A stretch of DNA of 64,000 nucleotides from Sphingobacteriales bacterium (GTDB lineage: Bacteria > Bacteroidota > Bacteroidia > Chitinophagales > CAIOSU01): assembly GCA_027483645.1 (NCBI GenBank), contig JAIXUD010000011.1, positions 114,585-178,584 of the forward strand. Reading direction: 5' to 3'. The translations under genes and the position numbers were made by a program. The notes below the pieces were generated by a model. That model was not told where the DNA came from. It searched no databases and saw only the letters and a list, made by a program, of their open reading frames with translations. Positions 53,116 to 61,172 of this stretch are shown one piece after another. Within the stretch, counting starts at the first letter, position 1; each line of letters starts with the position of its first letter.

Positions 53116-54255
53116 TTAATGTATTAGCAATTTTCGGGTATAGTTGTTAGTTCCACTGATAATCCTCGCAATATACAAGCCTTTTGGGACATCCAAAGTT
53201 ATGGTATTGCTAAGAGCAGTAATTGGCTGTAAATATACCCTCTTTCCGGTAAGGTCAATTACTTCTATCATTCCACCCACAACCATTGCCGGTGCTATTT
53301 CAATCGTAAAATTGCCTTGGGTAGGGTTTGGGTATAGCCTTACCCGGGCATCGTTGTATCCAATGGTGGTAATACCAGTAGTATCCGTGGTGTCAACTGG
53401 CGGAACGGTATCTAGTGGCTCCAGTACTTGCACTTGCAATGAGTCTGTCTGCGTGCAGCCTAACCCATCGGTTACGGTAAGCACGTAGGTGGTAGTATCG
53501 GCAGGGGCCACTGTAATGCTTTCTACTATCTCGCCAGAAGACCAGCTATAGCTATCGAAACCTGCGGTTCCGTTTAAGGTAATGCTCTGGCCCGAATCTA
53601 TTACGGTAGTGGGGCCGGCTGTGGCCACATTTAGTATCAGGTTAGTACTGGGGTCGATGGTGAAGGTTACCGGCAGACTATAATCGTTCAATGACGAATC
53701 GGGCAAAGCAAATCCAGGTATTGGTAAGGTTGGCAACCCAGATAAGTTTTGACGAGACAATGTGGTAAAATTCAATACTGCCGTAAAGGTGCCCGGTTGG
53801 CCACATGGCAAGGTTCCGCAAAACTTCAAACAACCTCTGTTTACATTATACGGTTCATAGTTGTTTCCGTTTGCCGATGAGTCGGTTTCCCAAGAAAGAC
53901 CAGTTGGCAATCCAGTAACGCTGTTTAAGGTGCCGCGCTCTACAAAAACGGCAATATCAAACGGAGCGGGAAACCCCCCAGGAATTGGGATTGGAAATTG
54001 CACCCCTAAGGCCGCAAACAAATCATCGCCCTGGCGGATAACAAATCCAGTATTAAACAAGAAGGTAAGGTTCGCCTCAAAAGCGGAGCCAGCCGTATCA
54101 GTAAAGGTAGCTGGGCCACAGATAACTACATCGGTTCCAGTGGTTGCTACTGGGCACAACGAATCTTGAACAACACACCCTGGGCATTGTGCCTGCAAGG
54201 CGACTGCTGGCAACATTACCATGAGGACCAAAATGGCCTTTACAACAATTTTCAT
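53116..54255 (-). CDS. T9SS-secreted paralog, shared module plus Ig-like domain
   Basis: 379 aa. Signal peptide ending LQAQC. The shared module (about 22-205) has CPGCVVQDSLCP, VTGLPTGLSWETD and GCLKFCGTLPCGQPGTFTA, closest to the second module of the 51067 protein. An Ig/PKD-like domain (FDSYSWSSGEIVESI) is followed by a Pro/Thr/Asp linker (PLDTVPPVDTTDTTG) and a T9SS type A sorting domain (VRLYPNPTQGNFTIEI, ending TRKLLIH). Intergenic gap to the next gene is 33 bp, as expected in an operon. Confidence 0.85.
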   Translation of the reverse strand: MKIVVKAILVLMVMLPAVALQAQCPGCVVQDSLCPVATTGTDVVICGPATFTDTAGSAFEANLTFLFNTGFVIRQGDDLFAALGVQFPIPIPGGFPAPFDIAVFVERGTLNSVTGLPTGLSWETDSSANGNNYEPYNVNRGCLKFCGTLPCGQPGTFTAVLNFTTLSRQNLSGLPTLPIPGFALPDSSLNDYSLPVTFTIDPSTNLILNVATAGPTTVIDSGQSITLNGTAGFDSYSWSSGEIVESITVAPADTTTYVLTVTDGLGCTQTDSLQVQVLEPLDTVPPVDTTDTTGITTIGYNDARVRLYPNPTQGNFTIEIAPAMVVGGMIEVIDLTGKRVYLQPITALSNTITLDVPKGLYIARIISGTNNYTRKLLIH

Positions 54256-54289
54256 AATGCTATGGTTGGTTGTGGTTGTGTGTTAATGC

Positions 54290-55543
54290 TTAGTGTACTA
54301 CTACCTTGTGTGTGCTGGTTTGGCTACCGCTCAATATCTTAACGATATAGATGCCACTACCGTTGCCTGACAAATCAACAATAGCGCTCATAGTACTGCC
54401 GTTGCTTTGTAGGGCAGTATCACTTACCTGGCGGCCTTGCATATCGTATACCAATACTTGTGTAGCCTGTGCAGCAACACCATTGGCAGTTACGGTAAAC
54501 ATGCCCTCGGTAGGGTTAGGGAACACACTGATAGCCAAAGATTGGTTGTCCAAACCATTGATGCCAACTGTGGTGGTCAATGTTTTAGTTATGGTATCGC
54601 TGCCACAATCATTGGTTACTATCAAAGTTACTTCAAAGGTTGAGTCTACTTCATAATCGTAGGTTGGGTTGGCACTAGTGCTTGCATTGCCGTTGCCGAA
54701 GCTCCAGCTATTGCTAGTGTTGCCTACTGATTGATTGGTGAAAGTAACAACAGAGTTGTTCACGGTAAAGTCAAAGTCAGCCTCTGGGCTTACGTACACC
54801 GTTGCGGTAGTGCTAAAATCAAATCCGTTAGCGTCAGATACGGTTACGGTATAAGTAGTAGTAACACTTGGCGAAGCCGTAGGGCTGGCCAAGGTAGCAT
54901 CATTCAAACCAGCAGCTGGGGTCCATGCATAGGTAAATGGCGGCACACCACCGGCAGTATCAATAAACAGGTTAATCTGCTCACCGCCGCCGCCTGCACA
55001 GGCGTAGAATGGTCCATTGGCAATTTCAACTGTTGGCGCTGGGCAAGGTGCGCCCGAGTCAATCACGTTTAAAAATACAGGGAAGCCTAGATCATCAGAA
55101 GTACCACCTTGCTCAATACCATTGCCGAAGCCTGGTACATCTACATTCACAGTAGCAAATATGGTAAGGTTATATAGGCCAGCAGCATCATTAGTAGTTC
55201 CGGTAAAACTGATACAGCCATTGCTTCCACCAGGAAACTGACAATCTACTGGGCTGCAAGCATAGGTTAATCCACTTGGCAAACCTGCAATGCTATCAAC
55301 CCTTACCCAGTTTACAGTAATAGTTACGGGTAGTTGCGGAAAACCGAAGGCAGCTGGATCAATAGTGGTATAGTTCTTAAACTGCAATACGGTATCGAAT
55401 GCGATGCCGCGCTCAACGCATGGCAATGAATCGGGCGCAGGGTAAAAACCCGGGGTGGTAATGCTAGCATCGGGTGTGCATTGGGCATTGGCGCCAAATA
55501 CAAAAAACACTAACAAGAATGATAGAGCGGCAAAGTGTTTCAT
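54290..55543 (-). CDS. T9SS-secreted paralog, shared module plus PKD domain
   Basis: 417 aa. Signal peptide ends FGANA. The shared module (about 22-170) has TPDASITTPGFYPAPDSLPC, VERGIAFDTV, IAGLPSGLTYAC and GCISFTGTTNDAAGLYNL. A Cys-bearing Ig-like segment (GGVPPFTYAWTPAAGL) and a PKD domain (SWSFGNGNASTSANPTYDYEV) follow. C-terminus is a T9SS type A sorting domain (ISVFPNPTEGMFTVT, ending THKVVVH). Function unknown; surface binding is plausible from the Ig/PKD content. Confidence 0.85.
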   Translation of the reverse strand: MKHFAALSFLLVFFVFGANAQCTPDASITTPGFYPAPDSLPCVERGIAFDTVLQFKNYTTIDPAAFGFPQLPVTITVNWVRVDSIAGLPSGLTYACSPVDCQFPGGSNGCISFTGTTNDAAGLYNLTIFATVNVDVPGFGNGIEQGGTSDDLGFPVFLNVIDSGAPCPAPTVEIANGPFYACAGGGGEQINLFIDTAGGVPPFTYAWTPAAGLNDATLASPTASPSVTTTYTVTVSDANGFDFSTTATVYVSPEADFDFTVNNSVVTFTNQSVGNTSNSWSFGNGNASTSANPTYDYEVDSTFEVTLIVTNDCGSDTITKTLTTTVGINGLDNQSLAISVFPNPTEGMFTVTANGVAAQATQVLVYDMQGRQVSDTALQSNGSTMSAIVDLSGNGSGIYIVKILSGSQTSTHKVVVH

Positions 55544-55575
55544 TGGTTTGGTTTGGGTTGATTGATAGTTATAAG

Positions 55576-56910
55576 TTAGTAGATAATAAGTTTACTAAAG
55601 GCGCTTGAAAGTAAGGTTTTTATCTGAAAAATATAAATGCCTGGCTGTAAAGCAGCTACCGATACTTCGGTGGCAACATTTGGTTGGTGCAGAATCGATA
55701 TGGGCTGCAATACTTGCTTGCCTGATAAATCTATTACCGAAATGGTATAAGCCTCCTGTGCATTTATACCTGCTACGGTAACGGATACCAAACCTTGGGT
55801 GGGGTTCGGGAAGAGCATATATTGCAAGTTGGCGGATGGTACTTGAGCTAGGCCCGATATGTTGCCTATTCGCAAGGTATCATAATAAATATCGGTTCCG
55901 CAGCCATTGGTTACTGTAAGCGAAATTGGGTAAATGCCATCATTAGCATAAGTGTGTAAGACCACACTACCGGTTGCGGTATTTTGGTCGCCAAAATTCC
56001 ACAATTGCGTTCCTACATTTTCCGATAGGGAAGTGAGCTTAATATTACGCCCATTAACTATGGCTGAATCGGTCAAGGCAACCGGCGCTGCAGTATCAAC
56101 TGCTACCCAAACCCTATCGAAATAGCTATTGCCCGTATTGGCGGTATCGGTTACACCCACGGTTACGTAGCCTGATTGGCTAAGGGTAACATTGGTTGGG
56201 TATACGGTGGCATTGCTAACGGCCGTGGCTGGTATCCACTCTATAGCTGGGTTACTAATATTGGCCAACAACAAGTCGAGCTGGGCGCTATTAGAGCTGC
56301 ACAACAAGGTATCGCCTACAATGTCTACAGTTGGCGAACCTGCTATGGAACAGCTTATGGATGCATTACGTGCTGAGGGGGCGTTTGCGGTACGGTCTAT
56401 ATTTGGGCAAGCTCCGCCATCTTTAACCCTTACATAATATTCAAAATCGATGCCAAGGTTTCCGGTCAATGCTTGCAAATCGGCGATAATTTGGTTGATC
56501 TCGCCTTGTACGGTACCCAACAAGCTGGTTTTTAGGGTCATGTATATTTTAAGTTCATATTGCCCCACGCTATCATTGCTAATACCAAAAATACGGATAC
56601 AGCCGGTCTCGGCACGGTAGTAGGTGTTGTTTCCCTTATCCATTATCCATTGTAGGTTGCAGGGTATATTTACAATACTATCAATAGTTAAGGTATCAAT
56701 AGTAAGCGTCCCAAAACCTTGAAAGAAAAAACTATCTACATTCTCCAGATAGAAGGTTTGGTCATAATATACACCCCGCTCAACGCATGGTAGTAAATCG
56801 GTCGCCGGAAAAAAGCCAATGTTGCCGGTAGGGTTATTTGGAGCACACTGCGAGCGCCCAGTTTGGGCGCTCGCTAGTATGATCACGGTAAGCAATAAAA
56901 AGTATTTCAT
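55576..56910 (-). CDS. T9SS-secreted paralog
   Basis: 444 aa. Signal peptide ends AQTGRS, before QCAPNN. The shared module (about 20-180) has NIGFFPATDLLPCVERGVYY, NIPCNLQWIMDKGNNTYYRA and GCIRIFGISNDSVGQYEL, with an extra helical insert (INQIIADLQALTGNLGIDFE) also present in the 56958 paralog. A PKD-like domain (GTQLWNFGDQNTATGSV) precedes a T9SS type A sorting domain (YMLFPNPTQGLVSVT, ending SKLIIY). Its closest relative is the 56958 protein. Confidence 0.84.
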   Translation of the reverse strand: MKYFLLLTVIILASAQTGRSQCAPNNPTGNIGFFPATDLLPCVERGVYYDQTFYLENVDSFFFQGFGTLTIDTLTIDSIVNIPCNLQWIMDKGNNTYYRAETGCIRIFGISNDSVGQYELKIYMTLKTSLLGTVQGEINQIIADLQALTGNLGIDFEYYVRVKDGGACPNIDRTANAPSARNASISCSIAGSPTVDIVGDTLLCSSNSAQLDLLLANISNPAIEWIPATAVSNATVYPTNVTLSQSGYVTVGVTDTANTGNSYFDRVWVAVDTAAPVALTDSAIVNGRNIKLTSLSENVGTQLWNFGDQNTATGSVVLHTYANDGIYPISLTVTNGCGTDIYYDTLRIGNISGLAQVPSANLQYMLFPNPTQGLVSVTVAGINAQEAYTISVIDLSGKQVLQPISILHQPNVATEVSVAALQPGIYIFQIKTLLSSAFSKLIIY

Positions 56911-56957
56911 TAGCTTATATCATTTGGGTGAAAATACCCGTCAAAATAAAAATAGCA

Positions 56958-58286
56958 TTACTTCACCATCAATTTCTGGGTTACCAGCGCATCGTTAGCT
57001 TGTATTTGTATAATGTAGATGCCTGAAGCAGCATTGTTAAGCTCAATCGCTTGGCTGCTAGCTTGGCCTGCTACCGCATCAAAACTTGAAGCATACACTT
57101 GCTGGCCTTGTAGGTTGTATATTTTTACACTTACAGGGCTATTCTCCAAAGCAACTAGTTTCAAGTTGAAGCTGCCATTACTTGGGTTAGGAGAAACTTG
57201 CACAGCACTAAGGGTGCTGCCTAGCTCGTTGATGCCAATCACATTAATGGTAACATCTTGTGTGCTGGTATCGCTTCCGCAATCGTTATTTACAATTTGG
57301 GTTATGGTGTAGGTCCCATTGGCACTAAAAACAAAACTTCCTTCAGGGGTGGTTATAGTACCTTGGCCACCGAAATCGTAGCTACCAGAAGTTACATTGC
57401 CAGATCCATTATAAACTACAACAACCGAATCGCCCAATACTGTTACTGTAAAACCAGAAACAGGAGAGGAGTTGCTGGTAACGGTAATGGAAGTAGTGGC
57501 AGTATCTCCATTATTGTCAATAGCGGTTACACCATAAGTGCCTGCGCTTACAGTAATGTCAGTCGCGGTGCTACCACTTGACCAAAGGATGGTATAAGGG
57601 GCAGTACCGTTAATAAATGAAACGGTTAGGGTAGTGGTTTCGCTATTGCAAACCTCCGTATTACCGCTTATAGTAGCAGTAAATCCGGTTGGAGCACATG
57701 AAGCACTAGCCGTTAGGTTAGCATTCGGGTCTACGCGGTCAATGTTAGGGCAAGGGTCGCCGGCATTAATAACGCGTAAGTAATAATCGAAATCAACACC
57801 TAGTGACTGCCCGGTTAAACTTTCAACTTGGCCAACTACATCGCTAGCCTCGCCTTGAAAATCTTGTGCACCAATAGGGAACGGAGCGGTTGCCCAAACA
57901 TGCACATAAATATTCAAACGATACTGTCCAACATTTTCGAAGCTATTGCCGCTAACTGCAATACAGCCCGTTTCGCCACTGTAATAAGTTCTGCTAGGCT
58001 TATTGGCTGCCCAAGTAAGACCGCAAGGTATATTGGTAATACTATCAATTCGGAGGGAGTCAACGGTTATAGTAATTTGTCCGATAATTGGCACTGTTGC
58101 TGAAAAATTATCAAAATTTTCAAGGAAAACTACTTCGCTATATGGATTGCCAATTTCTACACATGCCAAGCTATCGGTTACCGGCGTAAGGCCAGGACTA
58201 CCTGTAGGGGAATTTGGCGTACATTGCGCCCAAGCATTTACAGAAAACAAAATAATGGCAACGGTTAGGGTAATTAACTGTTTCAT
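56958..58286 (-). CDS. T9SS-secreted paralog, first gene of the operon
   Basis: 442 aa from the ATG at 58286. The frame is open to 58400 but MKQLITLTVAIILFSVNAWA is the signal peptide and fits this start. Shared module (about 20-180): QCTPNSPTGSPGLTPVTDSL, ACVEIGNPYSEV, NIPCGLTWAANKPSRTYYSG, GCIAVSGNSFENVGQYRL and the insert VGQVESLTGQSLGVDFDYYL. One Ig-like domain (GTAPYTILWSSGSTATDI) and a PKD-like one follow, then a T9SS type A sorting domain (VQVSPNPSNGSFNLKL, ending TQKLMVK). The promoter should lie around the fumC 3' end. Confidence 0.85.
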   Translation of the reverse strand: MKQLITLTVAIILFSVNAWAQCTPNSPTGSPGLTPVTDSLACVEIGNPYSEVVFLENFDNFSATVPIIGQITITVDSLRIDSITNIPCGLTWAANKPSRTYYSGETGCIAVSGNSFENVGQYRLNIYVHVWATAPFPIGAQDFQGEASDVVGQVESLTGQSLGVDFDYYLRVINAGDPCPNIDRVDPNANLTASASCAPTGFTATISGNTEVCNSETTTLTVSFINGTAPYTILWSSGSTATDITVSAGTYGVTAIDNNGDTATTSITVTSNSSPVSGFTVTVLGDSVVVVYNGSGNVTSGSYDFGGQGTITTPEGSFVFSANGTYTITQIVNNDCGSDTSTQDVTINVIGINELGSTLSAVQVSPNPSNGSFNLKLVALENSPVSVKIYNLQGQQVYASSFDAVAGQASSQAIELNNAASGIYIIQIQANDALVTQKLMVK

Positions 58287-58363
58287 GGTGGTGGTAGGTT
58301 TTAGGTTATTGGTAGTGTTGGACAATAAAAGACGCCTAAATATATGGAATTTGTTTCTATTTT

Positions 58364-59752
58364 CTAGTTTTTGCCTAACATATCTTCCGGCACCACCCAC
58401 TCATCAAATTGTTCACTTGTAAGTAATTCCAACTTTAAGGCGGCCTCTTTCAGGGTAATGTCGTCAGCATGGGCCAGTTTGGCAATCTTCGCCGCATTAT
58501 CGTAACCAATGTGCGGGTTAAGTGCCGTTACCAGCATCAGTGAGCCGTACAGGTTTTTGGTTATCACCTTGTGATTAGGCTCAATACCTATGGCGCAATT
58601 TTCATTGAAAGAGTTGCATGCGTCGCCAATCAACCTCGCAGATTGCAAGAAGTTGGTAATCATCAATGGCTTAAACACGTTCAACTCAAAGTGGCCGTTG
58701 CTGCCGCCAATATTGATGGCTACATCGTTACCCAATACCTGTGCCGCAACCATCGTAATGGCCTCGCTTTGGGTAGGGTTTACCTTGCCGGGCATAATTG
58801 ATGAGCCAGGCTCGTTGGCGGGTATCAATATCTCGCCAATACCGCAACGTGGGCCCGAAGACAACATGCGAATATCGTTTCCGATTTTCATCAAACTTAC
58901 TGCTACGGTTTTCAGCGCACCGTGACTTTCCACAATCGCATCGTTGGCGGCCAAGGCTTCAAACTTGTTCTCTGCAGTGATAAACGGCAAACCGGTAAGG
59001 GTAGCAATGTGCTTAGCAACGTTCTCCGAGTATCCTGGAGGGGTGTTGATGCCAGTACCTACCGCAGTGCCGCCTAGTGCCAGTTCGCTCAAATGGGTAA
59101 GGGTATTGTTGATGGCCCGTACACCGTGGTCCAACTGGCTTACGTAGGCGCTAAACTCTTGGCCTAAGGTAAGTGGCGTGGCATCCATAAAGTGGGTCCG
59201 GCCGATTTTCACGATGTCCTTATACTCAGCTGCCTTTTGGTGCAGCGTGTTGCGAAGAGCAAGTATGCCTGGCAGGGTATTCTCCGTTAATATTTGGTAA
59301 GCCGCAATGTGCATGGCAGTAGGGAAGGTATCGTTGCTGCTCTGCGACATGTTCACATCATCGTTCGGGTGTATGAATTTCTTCGCATCCTCCAAGCTAC
59401 CGCCATACAATTGCTGGGCGCGGTTGCTTATCACCTCGTTCACATTCATGTTGCTTTGCGTGCCGCTACCGGTTTGCCATACTACCAACGGAAACTGCTC
59501 GTCGTGCTGGCCAGCCAATATCTCGTCGCACACCTTAGCAATCAGGTTGGTTTTTTCTTCGCCGAGGATGCCCGCATCGCGGTTGGTAAGCGCTGCAGCT
59601 TTCTTCAATATCGCAAAAGCGCGTATCACCTCAATCGGCATGCGCTGGCCGCCAATCTTAAAATTCTCCAGCGAGCGCTGGGTTTGTGCCGCCCAAAGTT
59701 TATCGGCCGGCACATCTACGTATCCTATGGTGTCTTTTTCCTTTCTAAACAT
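58364..59752 (-). CDS. fumC: Fumarate hydratase class II
   Basis: 462 aa from the ATG at 59752; the longer frame merely translates heptad repeats. Interconverts fumarate and malate in the TCA cycle, oxygen-stable and Fe-free. Signature [13 protein letters not shown] near residues 318-330, plus [31 protein letters not shown] and [13 protein letters not shown], giving the three-region active site shared between subunits. Downstream of the enoyl-CoA hydratase gene on the same strand, with a heptad array in the gap. Confidence 0.96.
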   Translation of the reverse strand: MFRKEKDTIGYVDVPADKLWAAQTQRSLENFKIGGQRMPIEVIRAFAILKKAAALTNRDAGILGEEKTNLIAKVCDEILAGQHDEQFPLVVWQTGSGTQSNMNVNEVISNRAQQLYGGSLEDAKKFIHPNDDVNMSQSSNDTFPTAMHIAAYQILTENTLPGILALRNTLHQKAAEYKDIVKIGRTHFMDATPLTLGQEFSAYVSQLDHGVRAINNTLTHLSELALGGTAVGTGINTPPGYSENVAKHIATLTGLPFITAENKFEALAANDAIVESHGALKTVAVSLMKIGNDIRMLSSGPRCGIGEILIPANEPGSSIMPGKVNPTQSEAITMVAAQVLGNDVAINIGGSNGHFELNVFKPLMITNFLQSARLIGDACNSFNENCAIGIEPNHKVITKNLYGSLMLVTALNPHIGYDNAAKIAKLAHADDITLKEAALKLELLTSEQFDEWVVPEDMLGKN

Positions 59753-59760
59753 TTTCGTTA

Positions 59761-59833
59761 CGAGTTTCGGGTTACGAGTTACGAGTTGAAATCTTGTGTC
59801 TTGTGTCTTGTGTCTTGCGTCTTGCGTCTTGTG
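59761..59833. repeat. Two heptad arrays between fumC and the enoyl-CoA hydratase gene
   Basis: Array 1 (59761-59788): CGAGTTT, CGGGTTA, CGAGTTA, CGAGTTG, the same words as at 46180-46207. Array 2 (59792-59833): TCTTGTG x3, TCTTGCG x2, TCTTGTG, the longest and most regular array in the window. They fill nearly the whole 90-bp gap. Confidence 0.9.
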
Positions 59834-59842
59834 TCTCAAAAT

Positions 59843-60622
59843 TTACTTTCCAGTAAAATTAGCCTTCCTTTTCTCCAAGAAGGCACTGGCGCCTTCCTTG
59901 AAATCGGCCGTGCCGGTGCAGGCCACAAAGCCATCCACTTCGGTTTCGTAGCCGTTTACGCCATCTTCAAACACAGCGTTAACGCTTTTAATAACCTGTG
60001 CAATGGCAACTGGTGCTTTGGCGGCAATGGTTTGTATCAGTTCTACGGAGGTATCTACCAACGTATCGTTGTGGCCCAATTGGTTTACCAAGCCTATGCG
60101 GTAAGCCTCGGCACCGTTGATCATTTTGCCGGTCATCAGCAATTCAAAAGCGCGGCCCTTGCCTACCAACTGCGTCATACGCTGGGTGCCGCCATAACCG
60201 GGTATGATGCCCAGGTTCACTTCTGGTTGTCCGAACTTGGCCGTTTCTCCACTGATGCGGATGTGGCAAGCCATAGCCAGCTCGCAACCACCGCCCAAGG
60301 CAAAGCCGTTTACCGCGGCCACTACTGGCTTCGGTGAGTTTTCGATGCGGAAGAACAAATCATGGCCACGTTGCGCCAGTTTGCGGGCACCAGAGGCATC
60401 CAAAGCGGTAAATTCGGCAATATCGGCACCGGCGGCAAAAGCTTTGCTGCCCTTGCCCGTAATCACTGCCCCTACCAAGTCGGCATTATCATATAGTTCG
60501 TTGATGGCCAAAGCAAGTTCGCCCAACAAGATACTGTTGAGGGCATTGAGTTTATCCTCCCGGTTGAGGGTGATTACCAATACATTATCCTGTACTTCGG
60601 TTAATATGGTTTCGTAAGCCAT
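59843..60622 (-). CDS. Enoyl-CoA hydratase/isomerase family protein
   Basis: 259 aa from the ATG at 60622 (MAYETILTEVQDNVLVITLN). Crotonase fold: oxyanion-hole segments FAAGADIAEF and FALGGGCELAMACHIRI, then catalytic Glu region FGQPEVNLGIIPGYGGTQRMTQLVG. It should hydrate trans-2-enoyl-CoA in fatty acid or phenylacetate degradation. It is far from the paa genes in the window, so assignment to PaaF is not justified. Co-directional with fumC. Confidence 0.9.
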   Translation of the reverse strand: MAYETILTEVQDNVLVITLNREDKLNALNSILLGELALAINELYDNADLVGAVITGKGSKAFAAGADIAEFTALDASGARKLAQRGHDLFFRIENSPKPVVAAVNGFALGGGCELAMACHIRISGETAKFGQPEVNLGIIPGYGGTQRMTQLVGKGRAFELLMTGKMINGAEAYRIGLVNQLGHNDTLVDTSVELIQTIAAKAPVAIAQVIKSVNAVFEDGVNGYETEVDGFVACTGTADFKEGASAFLEKRKANFTGK

Positions 60623-61172
60623 TAGTGTTTGCTTTTTGATTGAATAGCAAATATAACGGTCGTGGGGCAAAGGGCTTAGAGTGAGCGGAATTAATTTGTG
60701 GGCTATCGGAAAGGTTTGCGGTCAGACGGCTATGATGGGGCGAGAATATTATTGAAGAATCGAATAGCTAGAAGTCGAAGATGCCGTCCGACCGTTATTT
60801 ACCGAAAGGTGTTCGCTACCAAAGGGGTTCCTAATTGTAGAAGTGAACGTATTGCATCGCAGAGCAACTTTGAGGAGCTCCACATAGCGGTCGGACGCCC
60901 TTCCGAGTTAAGTGCTCTGCGATATGCAAGTTTACAGTTCGCTTAATCGTAGTCGTCTGACCGCATCAAACAATTCAACAGCGATGCTTCCAAGAACCTA
61001 AATAGGCAATATCAAATATTGAGTAAATAATTCCACACTTTATTTTCCATTTTTCCATAATAATTTAATAGTTAACTACTTACACACCATCACATCCCTT
61101 CCCAACTTCCCATGCCAAAAATGTTCAATCAACGGTTTAACGTCTTTAGGATTCGGGTTATATTTACAAACA
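60623..61172. other. Long intergenic region holding a multi-hairpin element
   Basis: 550 bp between the divergent enoyl-CoA hydratase and histidine kinase genes. The left 60% holds the structured repeat at 60717-60965. The right part (60970-61172) is AT-rich and must contain the kinase promoter; TATATTTAC about 15 bp before the ATG is a poor -7 match. No convincing protein-coding ORF: the frame at 60698-60946 lies inside the hairpin element. Confidence 0.6.
60717..60965. repeat. Multi-hairpin palindromic element
   Basis: Outer arms TGCGGTCAGACGGC (60717-60730) and AGTCGTCTGACCGCA (60951-60965) are near-perfect inverted repeats. Nested are GCCGTCCGACCG (60783-60794) / GCGGTCGGACGC (60887-60898), and GCATCGCAGAGCAACTT (60854-60870) / AAGTGCTCTGCGATATGC (60910-60927). 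Outer and inner arms share the CGGTC(A/G)GACG word. Could be a MITE-like element or a structured RNA. No ORF of its own. Confidence 0.65.

Noticed and set aside
58286..58400. Longer start for the first T9SS substrate gene
   Set aside because: The extension would precede a complete signal peptide and overlaps the fumC 3' end.
59843..60622. Assignment of the enoyl-CoA hydratase to the phenylacetate pathway (PaaF/PaaG)
   Set aside because: It is 57 kb from paaABCD and the crotonase family is too broad for this without phylogeny.
60698..60946. Open frame of 82 codons between the enoyl-CoA hydratase and kinase genes
   Set aside because: It lies inside the multi-hairpin element, its translation is rich in Arg/Ser without domain character, and repeats dictate its sequence.
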